From NCBI GenBank assembly GCA_029820875.1, contig JALGUK010000169.1:1-6407 (forward strand): a stretch of DNA of 6,407 nt, written 5' to 3'. Below, in pieces: positions 1 to 6,280 of the stretch. The translations under genes and the position numbers were made by a program. The notes below the pieces were generated by a model. The model made no database searches. It was not told where the DNA came from and was given only the letters and a program-made list of their open reading frames with translations. This DNA is from Candidatus Zipacnadia bacterium. GTDB taxonomy: Bacteria > Armatimonadota > UBA5377 > JALGUK01. Each line of letters opens with the position of its first letter. The first letter of the stretch is position 1.

Positions 1-170
1 CGTTGTCATTCTGAGCGAAGCGAAGAATCTCGCCGTTGCGTCGTTTGAATGGATGGCCGACGGAGACGGCAGATTCTTCACTACGCTTCGCTCCGTTCAG
101 AATGACAAAGGGGGTGCTGTGCTCCGTTCAGAATGACAAAGGGGCGCTTCGCTCCGTTCAGAATAACAGC
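1..170. repeat. Intergenic palindromic repeat with partial tandem copies
   Basis: The left arm (3-30) and right arm (71-108) are inverted repeats. The left arm reads TTGTCATTCT, GAGCGAAGC, GAAGAATCT. The right arm contains the reverse complement of all three blocks, separated by two 5-base insertions (ACTAC at 80-84 and CGTTC at 94-98). The 40-base loop has its own short GCCGT/ACGGC pairing (32-36 with 66-70). The end of the right arm is then repeated: GCTCCGTTCAGAAT starts at 90, 121 and 151, giving periods of 31 and 30 bases. This type of element (GTCATTCTGAGCGAAGCGAAGAATCT) is a familiar dispersed intergenic repeat in several environmental bacterial phyla, by recollection. No coding capacity is seen. 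The element may extend left of the window. Confidence 0.85.
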
Positions 171-427
171 AGCGTCGGGGCGGCAACTATTTGTGTCGGG
201 AGATAGTGGGAAAGCTGCGTGACTTTTTCGGGGGGGGAATTTCACTCAACCTTCACCCGCCTCGACCTGCGCTTCAGTGCAGCGGCATAGGAAGTGAGTA
301 TTTGCTGCGACGGAAAGGAGGGATGGAGTCTCAGTCGCACGGCGCTCGTGCAGGGAAGCACCGCGTCGTTATGTTGTACACCGGTCGGCCAGCCGCCCGA
401 AATCGACGCGAAGGGGAGTGTGTGGAG
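171..427. other. Non-coding leader upstream of the prepilin-like gene
   Basis: This stretch lies between the repeat element and the prepilin-like start codon. The reading frame of the downstream gene is open back to 191, but the extra N-terminal peptide is basic, low in hydrophobic residues and would put about 80 residues before the prepilin cleavage site, so I treat it as untranslated. It holds a run of eight G (230-237) and a purine-rich AAAGGAGGG (314-322) placed only one base before an in-frame ATG at 323, too close to serve as a normal ribosome binding site. I could not pick a convincing promoter. Confidence 0.5.
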
Positions 428-1132
428 ATGCTTGCAAGACGTGGGTTCACGTTGATAGAGCTTCTGGTTGTGATCGCTATTATTGCGATCCTGGCGGCGA
501 TTCTCTTCCCGGTCTTCGCTAAGGCGCGCGAGAAGGCGTTGACGGCATCTTGTCTTAGCAATCTCAAACAGCACGGCCTGGCAATGCTGATGTACAACAC
601 CGACTACGACGAGACGATGATTCCCGCCGCTATCTACACATCCCAATCAGGCCTGCCCTACCCTTGCCTTTACTGGCGGGACCTCATCGAACCCTACTCC
701 AAGAGCTACCAGCTCAACGATTGCCCGGCGTACTCGAACCCATATCAAGGCCCAGGGACGTGGACGGGCGGATATGCTATGAACTTCATAAGCTACGGCC
801 CCAAATCCGACCCGTCAAGTCCCCACACGCCGCCCGCATCCAACTGCGGTTGGGGATACGGCTCCGAATATAGCCGCTACACTATCAAGACCGCCCAGGT
901 GGACCACCCAGCGAGCACGATTTGGGTGTTCGACTACTTCGGCGGCTATGTCGTCTGTTCCACCTACGGCGACGTCCCCACAATCGCGGATGTCCTGGCC
1001 TTTCACCCTGCCCATGCACCGGGCCGTCGGCACAACGGCGGCCGCAACTGGCTGTTTGTGGACGGGCACGCCAAGTGGGCGCGGGCAAACACCATGCCCT
1101 ACGACAACTGGTGGTTCATCGAGGAGCATTAG
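428..1132 (+). CDS. Type IV prepilin-like / DUF1559-type protein
   Basis: This predicted pseudopilin-like surface protein has 234 residues. The start ATG at 428 is chosen because AAGGGGAG (411-418) lies 9 bases upstream and because it gives the short basic leader MLARRG typical of class III signal peptides. The prepilin peptidase site is G6|F7, followed by FTLIELLVV with the conserved Glu5 of the mature protein and a hydrophobic helix (about residues 7-28). Next comes [11 protein letters not shown], then CLSNLKQ, a stretch characteristic of DUF1559-like proteins that are hugely expanded in Armatimonadota and Planctomycetota. The C-terminus has [18 protein letters not shown], an H-X9-DG motif of the same family. 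Such proteins are inserted in the inner membrane and processed by a prepilin peptidase; their individual roles are mostly unknown. The gene appears monocistronic, with a hairpin 20 bases after the stop. An upstream in-frame start is possible but unlikely. Confidence 0.92.
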   Translation: MLARRGFTLIELLVVIAIIAILAAILFPVFAKAREKALTASCLSNLKQHGLAMLMYNTDYDETMIPAAIYTSQSGLPYPCLYWRDLIEPYSKSYQLNDCPAYSNPYQGPGTWTGGYAMNFISYGPKSDPSSPHTPPASNCGWGYGSEYSRYTIKTAQVDHPASTIWVFDYFGGYVVCSTYGDVPTIADVLAFHPAHAPGRRHNGGRNWLFVDGHAKWARANTMPYDNWWFIEEH

Positions 1133-1152
1133 GCTTTCTGAGTCCGTGGGAA

Positions 1153-1184
1153 TGACGGGGTCGGCCTGATGGCCGGCCCCGTCA
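1153..1184 (+). terminator. GC-rich hairpin after prepilin-like gene
   Basis: A 14-base-pair stem is formed by 1153-1166 and 1171-1184 with the four-base loop TGAT; the only imperfection is one G·T pair. It begins 20 bases after the prepilin-like stop codon, the usual place for a terminator. No T-run follows, so it is not a canonical intrinsic terminator. It could act as a T-less terminator or as a 3'-end stabiliser. Any translation start at the ATG at 1169 would fall inside this hairpin. Confidence 0.55.
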
Positions 1185-1205
1185 CCGTCCTCCGGAGGTG
1201 TACGT

Positions 1206-1510
1206 ATGCTTCGCCGCTGAGAACTCAAGTTTGGCTCCTCGCCCTCATCGGAGGTATGCTTTCCATGGCACCCGCCCAACAGCCTGTCCATATCGGCTCC
1301 AACCTCCAGCTCATGCTGGACGGGTGGCTCGTGGACGAGATGACCGGCCTGACCTTCAAGCTCCACTCGCCCGTCACGCGCGAGATTGCACTGAAGATGC
1401 AGATGCCCTGGGAGGGCGGGTTGGATGTAAGCGCTCTCGCAGGCAGGCCGGTTAGGCTGCGTTTCGCCATGAAGGATGCAGATTTGTACTCGATTCAGTT
1501 CAGGCCATAG
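1206..1510 (+). pseudogene. Remnant of a secreted IGS-type protein, internally deleted and frameshifted
   Basis: The frame ending at 1510 encodes a signal peptide (1217-1276, hydrophobic VWLLALIGGML, likely cleavage after APA), then IGSNLQLMLDGWLVDEMTG and FKLHSPVTREIA. I recognise this as the N-terminal signature of a large secreted propeller-like family in Armatimonadota and Planctomycetota, usually several hundred residues long. It runs straight on into PWEGGLDVSALAGRPVRLRF and DADLYSIQF, which resembles the C-terminal end of such proteins, so the middle appears to be missing, with the junction near 1391-1400. The 5' end is also broken. The strong GGAGG (1194-1198) serves ATG 1206, which reads only MLRR before TGA; the signal peptide lies in another frame. 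The only in-frame ATG before it is 1169, inside the hairpin. A functional 113-residue protein starting at 1169 is the less likely alternative. Confidence 0.65.
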
Positions 1511-1782
1511 ACACATAGAATTGCCCTACGCCTTGGAGGGCACAAAGGGGATGGGAATGGACCCGCAGGCCAGCTTCACGCCATGCTCCCACCGCCCGAA
1601 GATGCCCTTCGGCGCCCCCCTCTCCTGAGGCGCTTCCTGCCGAAGCAGAGGGGGACCGGGGGTGAGGCCGCCGTACGGCACGGCCAACGTCGCCTCATCG
1701 GCTCATGTGTGCCACAGCCTCACGGACGACTTCCCCAAAGACTTGCCGTCAGCGAAGACGCTGCGACGGAGTGGTGAAGCCC
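1511..1782. other. Intergenic region before the sialidase-like gene
   Basis: About 270 bases with no convincing gene. Short reading frames here have no ribosome binding site, motif or hydrophobic pattern I recognise. A 25-codon frame beginning with ATGGGAATGGAC near 1549 is stopped inside the repeat at 1616-1664. There is a perfect 10-base palindrome GCCGTACGGC at 1670-1679. I see no clear promoter for the sialidase-like gene; only partial matches to -35/-10 sequences are present. Confidence 0.5.
1616..1664. repeat. CCCCTCTC / AGAGGGG stem-forming repeat
   Basis: CCCCCTCT (1616-1623) pairs perfectly with AGAGGGGG (1647-1654). Inside it, GCTTC (1632-1636) pairs with GAAGC (1642-1646), leaving an 8-base bulge on the left side. 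The right arm is followed by ACCGGGGGTGAGG. This resembles the 'CCCTCTCC…GGAGAGGGACCGGGGGTGAGG' intergenic repeat seen in many bacterial genomes, by recollection. It is likely a small dispersed element rather than a terminator, since no gene end or T-run accompanies it. Confidence 0.55.
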
Positions 1783-2904
1783 ATGGAAGCGATCGAGCGC
1801 TCAGTCGCATACAAGAACCAAGACCCGCAAAGCCCGACGCGCTACGCGTCGCATCCATCGCTCACCCGGCTCAGTGACGGCCGGCTGCTGCTCATTCACC
1901 GTGTAGGCTCGGCCAAGTGGGCGCCGAACGGGAACCTTCACTTCGCAGAGAGCGCTGACGAGGGCCGAACGTGGGAATTGCTGGGCATACTCTTCGACGG
2001 CACTATCAACGGCAAACCGGCGGAGGGCAGGCTCGGCATGGCGGCGGAGGTTGAACCGGGTCGCATCCTCCTGGTGTCGGCCTGGGTGGACCGTTCGGAC
2101 CCGAACACCCCACTGGTCAACGAAGAAACCGAGGGCCTCCTGCCCATCGGTCTTTGGCTGTCCGAGTCCACCGACGGCGGGCGCACGTGGGACGGGCGGC
2201 GACCGCTTGACGTCTCGCCTCTTATCCAGCCGTTCCCGGGGTCTCCGCCGTTGATGCTGCCAGACGGACGCCTTGCCGTCATCTTCGAGACATATAAGCA
2301 TTACACCGACCCCGAACCGTGGGTGCACAAAGAGGGCATCGTATTCTCCGGCGACGGCGGCCGCACCTGGGGGAGGGGGCATCTGATGCCGGTAGCCCTC
2401 GGCGGCAATCCTGTGCACTGGGACCACCGGATGACCGTCCTGCCTGACGGCACGCTGCTCGACTTGTTCTGGCTCGACAGCCGCGAGAGGCGCTTCGACA
2501 ACTGGATTTACTCGATGACCAGCAGCGACTGCGGCCGGACATGGAGCGAACCGACTCCCACGGGTATACCCGGCCAAATGGCCGTTCCACTTGCACTTGC
2601 CGACGGACGGGTGATGATGATTTACGTTTGCCGGGACACGCCGCCGTCTATTCGCGGCCGGCTCAGTGAAGACGGCGGCAAGACCTGGGACGCCTGCGAT
2701 GAATGCGTGCTCTACGCACACCGGGTCGCCGACCTGGAGGCGTCCAGGGGTGCCAAAGACTTCGGGGAATACATCTCGAGCATGAAGTCATGGTCGTTCG
2801 GCTGGCCCTCGGCAGTGCAGCTTCCAGGCGGGGACGTGGTCTTCGTTCACTACGCGGGTGACGAACATACCGGCGCAATTCACTGCGTTCGCGTGGCGGT
2901 GTGA
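1783..2904 (+). CDS. Sialidase-like (BNR/Asp-box) propeller protein
   Basis: This 373-residue protein is of the sialidase/neuraminidase-like beta-propeller superfamily. Five Asp boxes (S-x-D-x-G-x-T-W) are visible at residues 57-64, 129-136, 189-196, 247-254 and 295-302, interleaved with strand motifs such as LSDGRLLLIHR, LPDGRLAVIFE and LPDGTLLDLFW. The family's usual length is 350-400, so it is complete. It may hydrolyse a glycosidic bond at a sialic-acid-like sugar, but many relatives have unknown substrates and I cannot assign the arginine triad from sequence alone. There is no signal peptide from ATG 1783, so the product would be cytoplasmic unless the true start lies upstream. GGAG (1768-1771) is 11 bases before the ATG. 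In-frame GTGs at 1771 and 1774 and an ATG at 1705 are alternatives, but they add only basic, non-conserved residues. It is flanked by two related tail remnants and followed by an MFS transporter, so joint sugar use is plausible. Confidence 0.88.
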   Translation: MEAIERSVAYKNQDPQSPTRYASHPSLTRLSDGRLLLIHRVGSAKWAPNGNLHFAESADEGRTWELLGILFDGTINGKPAEGRLGMAAEVEPGRILLVSAWVDRSDPNTPLVNEETEGLLPIGLWLSESTDGGRTWDGRRPLDVSPLIQPFPGSPPLMLPDGRLAVIFETYKHYTDPEPWVHKEGIVFSGDGGRTWGRGHLMPVALGGNPVHWDHRMTVLPDGTLLDLFWLDSRERRFDNWIYSMTSSDCGRTWSEPTPTGIPGQMAVPLALADGRVMMIYVCRDTPPSIRGRLSEDGGKTWDACDECVLYAHRVADLEASRGAKDFGEYISSMKSWSFGWPSAVQLPGGDVVFVHYAGDEHTGAIHCVRVAV

Positions 2905-3017
2905 TGCTCACCTGCCGGTCACTGGGCTGGTCCAGAGGCGGTTATGGCGACCGCCCGGTCCGGCTGCGGTTCGTGATGAGGGTCGCCGGCCTTTATTCGT
3001 TCGTATTCCATCCGTGG
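2904..3017 (+). pseudogene. Orphan C-terminal tail remnant after the sialidase-like gene
   Basis: A frame opened by ATG 2904, which overlaps the sialidase stop as TGATG, reads GWSRGGYGDRPVRLRF, then LYSFVFHPW (2928-3017). Its last 21 residues (2952-3014) match 14 of 21 in the tail of the upstream remnant (1445-1507) without gaps, so both derive from the same type of protein end. The characteristic SALAG piece present in the first copy is absent here. The frame stays open to 3662, but from 3052 it only shadows the MFS gene in another phase. It is therefore most likely a leftover 3' end of a lost gene, though a short read-through product coupled to the sialidase gene cannot be excluded. Confidence 0.6.
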
Positions 3018-3051
3018 GCAGGTAAGTCACACCGATTGGAGAGCGCCGAAC

Positions 3052-4368
3052 GTGGCAAGCAAGGAACACAACGAGACGCCTTCCCTTGCTTTGCGGGTGA
3101 TAGATTTCATCGGATTGCGCAGGAGCATCGTGGGGTTGTTGGGGATGGTGATACTGGTCGGCATGGGCGAGCACATGTCCGAGCAGTTCCTGCCCCTGTA
3201 CCTTATCGCCATCGGCGGCGGCTTCCTGTCGGTGGGCCTGCTAAATGGAATGGACAACCTCCTGGGAGCGCTGTATTCCCTGCCGGGCGGGTACCTCTCA
3301 GACCGCATAGGCGTCAAGCGGGCGCTCCTTTTGTTCAACGTTTTGTCGATGCTTGGCTTCGGCGTCGTGATATTGATTCCCGCCTGGCCGGCGGTGATGG
3401 CCGGTGCAGCTTTGTTCCTCTCCTGGACGGCCATCTCACTGCCTGCCACCATGAGCCTAATCGCGCAGGTACTCCCCAAGAACAAACGCACCATGGGGGT
3501 GTCCATGCACTCCCTTGTGCGCCGTATTCCCATGGCGCTCGGGCCCATGGTCGGCGGGGCATTCATAGGCGCCTGGGGCCTGGAGCTGGGGGTCCGGCGG
3601 GCGTTCATGTGCGCCCTGGCGGCGGCCCTGGTGGCAGCGGTGCTGCAGCAGGTTCTGATTGAGGACAATCCGCCCGAGACGTTATCCAACAGGGACGTGC
3701 GCTCCGCCGAGCGTAGTCCGCTGCGCCTATGGCGGGATATGAATCCCGGTTTGCGTCAACTGCTGGTGGCCGACATTCTCGTGCGCTTTTGTGAACAGAT
3801 CCCCTACGCGTTCGTGGTGGTGTGGGCCGTAGGCACCGCTGAGCATCCGGGGCCGGCAAGCGCACTGCAGTTCGGTATCCTGCGGGCGATAGAGATGGCC
3901 ACGGCGATAATGGTCTACATCCCGGTGGCGTACCTGGCCGACCGAGGCCGCAAGAAGCCGTACGTGGTCATGACGTTCGCCTTCTTCACGTTTTTCCCGT
4001 TGTTGCTGCTGTTTGCTCGCTCGCTTGTGCTCCTTGTGATAGCATTCATCGTCCGCGGTCTCAAGGAGTTCGGGGAGCCCACCAGGAAGGCCCTGATTAT
4101 GGACCTCGCCCCCGAGGACCGCAAAGCCAGCATGTTCGGTCTGTACTACCTTGTCCGCGACGTGATAGTATCCGTGGCCGCATTCGGAGGGGCGCTGCTG
4201 TGGTCCATCCATCCAAGCGTAAATCTCCTGACCGCCTTCGCCTTCGGAGTGGCGGGCACAATGTGGTTCTGGCGACGCGGACAGGACCTCCCATCATTCG
4301 CCGACCAGGGCTTGCCGGATTCCGGGGGCAACGTGCATCTTGACGACTCGGAAGAGGAGGGGGGATGA
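3052..4368 (+). CDS. Major facilitator superfamily (MFS) transporter
   Basis: This is a 438-residue inner-membrane secondary transporter; the substrate is not identifiable. The GTG start at 3052 is supported by GGAGAG (3038-3043) 8 bases upstream. The loop between helices 2 and 3 carries the MFS signature motif A, GYLSDRIGVKR (residues 80-90), and the second half has the matching AYLADRGRKK (293-302), showing the usual two-times-six-helix pseudo-symmetry. Hydrophobic segments fall near residues 25-38, 45-64, 68-82, 92-110, 113-135, 160-178, 183-203, 250-260, 283-296, 304-322, 325-340 and 367-405. A charged central loop lies at 204-230, and the C-terminal tail is acidic (DDSEEEGG). Length is normal for the family. 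It lies downstream of the sialidase-like gene with a 147-base gap holding the tail remnant, so co-transcription is possible. Sugar or drug export or import are all open. Confidence 0.9.
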   Translation: MASKEHNETPSLALRVIDFIGLRRSIVGLLGMVILVGMGEHMSEQFLPLYLIAIGGGFLSVGLLNGMDNLLGALYSLPGGYLSDRIGVKRALLLFNVLSMLGFGVVILIPAWPAVMAGAALFLSWTAISLPATMSLIAQVLPKNKRTMGVSMHSLVRRIPMALGPMVGGAFIGAWGLELGVRRAFMCALAAALVAAVLQQVLIEDNPPETLSNRDVRSAERSPLRLWRDMNPGLRQLLVADILVRFCEQIPYAFVVVWAVGTAEHPGPASALQFGILRAIEMATAIMVYIPVAYLADRGRKKPYVVMTFAFFTFFPLLLLFARSLVLLVIAFIVRGLKEFGEPTRKALIMDLAPEDRKASMFGLYYLVRDVIVSVAAFGGALLWSIHPSVNLLTAFAFGVAGTMWFWRRGQDLPSFADQGLPDSGGNVHLDDSEEEGG

Positions 4369-4385
4369 GCCGCGCCGGCCCATAA
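4365..4385 (+). other. Six-codon mini-frame coupled to MFS stop
   Basis: ATG 4365 overlaps the MFS stop as ATGA and is preceded directly by the purine run GAAGAGGAGGGGGG, an excellent Shine-Dalgarno-like sequence that also encodes the acidic end of the MFS protein. The frame is MSRAGP followed by TAA at 4383. It may be the cut-off start of a gene that once followed the transporter, or chance. I do not claim a functional peptide. Confidence 0.25.
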
Positions 4386-4413
4386 ACAACCACCTCTCGG
4401 GTCAGCCCGCCGC

Positions 4414-4442
4414 TTGACAGCAACAGCGGGGCAGGCTAAAAT
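4414..4442 (+). promoter_or_regulatory. Near-consensus sigma70-type promoter
   Basis: The -35 box TTGACA (4414-4419) is a perfect consensus. The -10 box TAAAAT (4437-4442) differs at one position. The spacer is exactly 17 bases (4420-4436). Transcription would begin near 4449-4450, about 50 bases before the ATG of the PH-like membrane protein. In such a GC-rich background this match is unlikely to be chance. Confidence 0.85.
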
Positions 4443-4458
4443 CCCCTGTGTACAGGGG
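4443..4458. promoter_or_regulatory. Operator-like palindrome at the transcription start
   Basis: CCCCTGT-GT-ACAGGGG is a perfect 7+7 base inverted repeat with a 2-base centre. It abuts the -10 box and covers the predicted +1. This is where a dimeric repressor would block initiation. It could alternatively fold as a short 5' hairpin in the transcript, but a 2-base loop is too tight without opening one or two pairs. No regulator gene is in the window. Confidence 0.6.
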
Positions 4459-4499
4459 CAAAATCGGCGGTCAGGCACACCAAATCGAGGGAAGATGCC

Positions 4500-5045
4500 A
4501 TGGCCAATTATCTGCATCGTGAACAGCAACACCTTCATCCCGCATGGCAGATATTAATCCTCGCAATGGCAGCCTGGTGCATTGTGGCCGCCGTGATTGC
4601 TACGACCGCACAATCATCCCCACCTGCGGCAAGTTGGGTGCCTCTGCCGTTTACGGCGCTGCTGCTTGCAGTTGTATACTTCATGTTCGCCCGTGTGGTG
4701 GTCACGGTGGAGCCGGCGATGGTGCGGGTGACCACCGGTTATTTAGGCTGGCCGCGATGGGAGTTCAAGAGCGACCAGATCGAGTGGTTCCGGCCCGTAA
4801 CATTCTCTCCGCTGCGGGACTTCGGCGGCTGGGGGGTAAGATACGGTAGAAACAACCGGATGTGCATCAACGCCGCCGGGAACAAGGGGCTGGAGATAAA
4901 GCTGCACAACCGGAAGAGGACCTACATCGTAGGCTCGAACGACCCTGACACCTTGGCGGCGGCCGTCGGGACCATCACGGGAATGCCTCCGCGCGGGGAC
5001 GGCCCGACCGACTCGCCGCACACCGAACAGGACTTGCTGAAGTGA
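4500..5045 (+). CDS. Two-helix membrane protein with PH-like domain
   Basis: This 181-residue protein has no function I can name with certainty. The ATG at 4500 is preceded by GAGGGAA (4487-4493), 6 bases upstream. Two membrane helices (about residues 16-37 and 46-65) are separated by a short polar, proline-containing turn. A soluble domain follows (66-158) with the alternating beta pattern VVVTVEPAMVRVTTG, then WEFKSDQIEWF, SPLRDFGGWGVRYG, GNKGLEIKL and TYIVGSNDPDTLAAAV. This layout resembles bacterial PH-like membrane proteins, where the domain sits on the cytoplasmic face. The last 20 residues are polar and probably disordered. It is first in a unit driven by the promoter at 4414 and overlaps the next gene by four bases, implying coupled translation and probably a shared job with that membrane protein. 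Confidence 0.8.
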   Translation: MANYLHREQQHLHPAWQILILAMAAWCIVAAVIATTAQSSPPAASWVPLPFTALLLAVVYFMFARVVVTVEPAMVRVTTGYLGWPRWEFKSDQIEWFRPVTFSPLRDFGGWGVRYGRNNRMCINAAGNKGLEIKLHNRKRTYIVGSNDPDTLAAAVGTITGMPPRGDGPTDSPHTEQDLLK

Positions 5046-6280
5046 CCCGCCCCTTGCCGTCTGGTGCCAAGCACACGCGCACCGTGTCCCTGAGGGCCAT
5101 CGTGCTCGGCCTTGTGCTGATGCCGGTGAACGTGTACTGGGTGACCGTCATCGAGGTGCGCTGGTATAACCTCGACGGGTCATGCCTGCCGCTTTTCATC
5201 ACCCCCGTTTTCCTGCTTTTTGTCGTGTGTCTTGCGAATTTAATCGCCCGCCGGCTCAGACCTGCAAAAGCCCTGACGCAGGGGGAGCTGCTGGTCGTCT
5301 ACATCATCCTGGTCGTATCCTCGAGCATGTCCGCCCACGACACAATCCAGAACCTGTTCGGAGTCATCGGCCACGCGCACCATTTCGCAACCGCGGAGAA
5401 CGGATGGGAGGAGCTCTTCTGGCAGTACATCCCCGACTGGATGATGGTATCGGACGAGAGAGCGCTGGACGCCTTTTACGAGGGCGGCGTCGTCTGGGCC
5501 AAGCCGCGGTACTTCTATCCGTTTGTTATGCCGCTGCTTACCTGGGGCGGCTTTATGCTTGTGCTCATCGGCGTGATGCTGTGCATTAACGTCTTGGTCC
5601 GCAAGCCGTGGACCGAGGACGAAAAGCTCGCATATCCGCTGGTGATTCTTCCCCTGGAAATGACGCGGCATGAGAAGGGACACTTCCTCTTCGCAAACCG
5701 GATTATGTGGGCCGGATTTGCAGTCGCGATGTCCATTGACATTATCAACGGCCTCCACACCCTCTACCCAATCGTGCCGGAGATACCTTACATCAAGCTC
5801 TATGACCTCATGCAGCACTTCCGCGGGCGGCCCTGGAATGCAATGGGCTACACACGCTTCGGCGCCTACCCTTTCATGGTTGGACTGGCGTTCTTTATGC
5901 CGTCGGACCTGTCATTCTCCTGCTGGTTTTTCTACATCCTGTCGAAGTTCGAGCGAGTGGGCGGTGCGGTGGTCGGGTGGCAGTCACTCAAGGGCCTGCC
6001 CTACCTGAACGAGCAGGCCACCGGCTCCTGGATAGGCCTTGCGGTGGTCGCGCTATATGCAACCCGCCGGCACTTCCGGGAGATATTCAAACAGGTGATA
6101 GGCCGCCGGTCCGAACTGCGTGACGTACAGGAACCCATATCGTACCGGGCTGCACTGGCTGATACTGTGGGCTTTGAAAGCGGGGATGACCGTGTGGGCG
6201 ATGGCATGGTTCCTGCTCATCTATTATCTCCTTGCCATCGCGATTACCCGCGTGCGTGCCGAGCTTGGCACACCCCATGA
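5042..6280 (+). CDS. DUF6785-like (OPT-like) multi-pass membrane protein, frameshifted near its 3' end
   Basis: The GTG start overlaps the previous stop as GTGA, with AGGA (5029-5032) 9 bases upstream. Residues 1-369 read as a conserved polytopic membrane protein that I associate with the DUF6785/DUF6784 family of Armatimonadota and Planctomycetota: LRAIVLGLVLMPVNVYW, LTQGELLVVYIIL with a following AHD, ENGWEELFWQYIP, CINVLVRKPWTEDEKLAYPL, LPLEMT, INGLHTLYP, RPWNAMGY, SFSCWFFYILSK and PYLNEQATGSW. Hydrophobic segments lie near 15-37, 48-69, 82-97, 158-186, 219-242, 274-300 and 328-342. After EPISYRAAL (364-372) the frame turns hydrophilic and cysteine/histidine rich (FESGDDRVGDGM…) up to 6280 and no longer fits the family, while the expected continuation appears in another frame. 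The listed C-terminus of about 40 residues is therefore an artefact of a frameshift. The substrate is unknown; the OPT-like family suggests solute transport. Confidence 0.82.
   Translation: MTRPLPSGAKHTRTVSLRAIVLGLVLMPVNVYWVTVIEVRWYNLDGSCLPLFITPVFLLFVVCLANLIARRLRPAKALTQGELLVVYIILVVSSSMSAHDTIQNLFGVIGHAHHFATAENGWEELFWQYIPDWMMVSDERALDAFYEGGVVWAKPRYFYPFVMPLLTWGGFMLVLIGVMLCINVLVRKPWTEDEKLAYPLVILPLEMTRHEKGHFLFANRIMWAGFAVAMSIDIINGLHTLYPIVPEIPYIKLYDLMQHFRGRPWNAMGYTRFGAYPFMVGLAFFMPSDLSFSCWFFYILSKFERVGGAVVGWQSLKGLPYLNEQATGSWIGLAVVALYATRRHFREIFKQVIGRRSELRDVQEPISYRAALADTVGFESGDDRVGDGMVPAHLLSPCHRDYPRACRAWHTP

Noticed and set aside
84..170. Possible CRISPR-like array
   Set aside because: There are only three partial copies, unique sequence between them is under 10 bases, and no cas genes are present; this is a degraded tandem repeat.
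230..237. Run of eight G as a phase-variation tract
   Set aside because: It lies almost 200 bases before the start codon, outside the chosen coding region and not between identifiable promoter boxes.
191..427. In-frame N-terminal extension of the prepilin-like gene
   Set aside because: It would put about 79 residues before the prepilin peptidase site; the well-spaced ribosome binding site before ATG 428 and the short basic leader argue for the later start.
815..1516. Long minus-strand open frame (233 codons)
   Set aside because: It spans two unrelated plus-strand genes and the hairpin, and the product has no recognisable motif or hydrophobic pattern; it is a GC-rich shadow.
1801..2721. Long minus-strand open frame (306 codons) opposite the sialidase-like gene
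   Set aside because: The plus strand carries five Asp boxes in frame; the minus product is low-complexity in R, P, A and V and matches nothing I know.
3018..3662. Plus-strand open frame continuing from the tail remnant through the MFS gene
   Set aside because: Beyond 3052 it overlaps a clearly conserved transporter in another phase and its product is rich in H, R, G and P without motifs.
3027..3689. Minus-strand frame of 220 codons opposite the MFS gene
   Set aside because: It is fully antisense to a well-supported MFS coding region; composition is that of a shadow frame.
5240..5818. Minus-strand frame of 192 codons opposite the DUF6785-like gene
   Set aside because: The plus-strand frame has conserved membrane-protein motifs throughout this interval.
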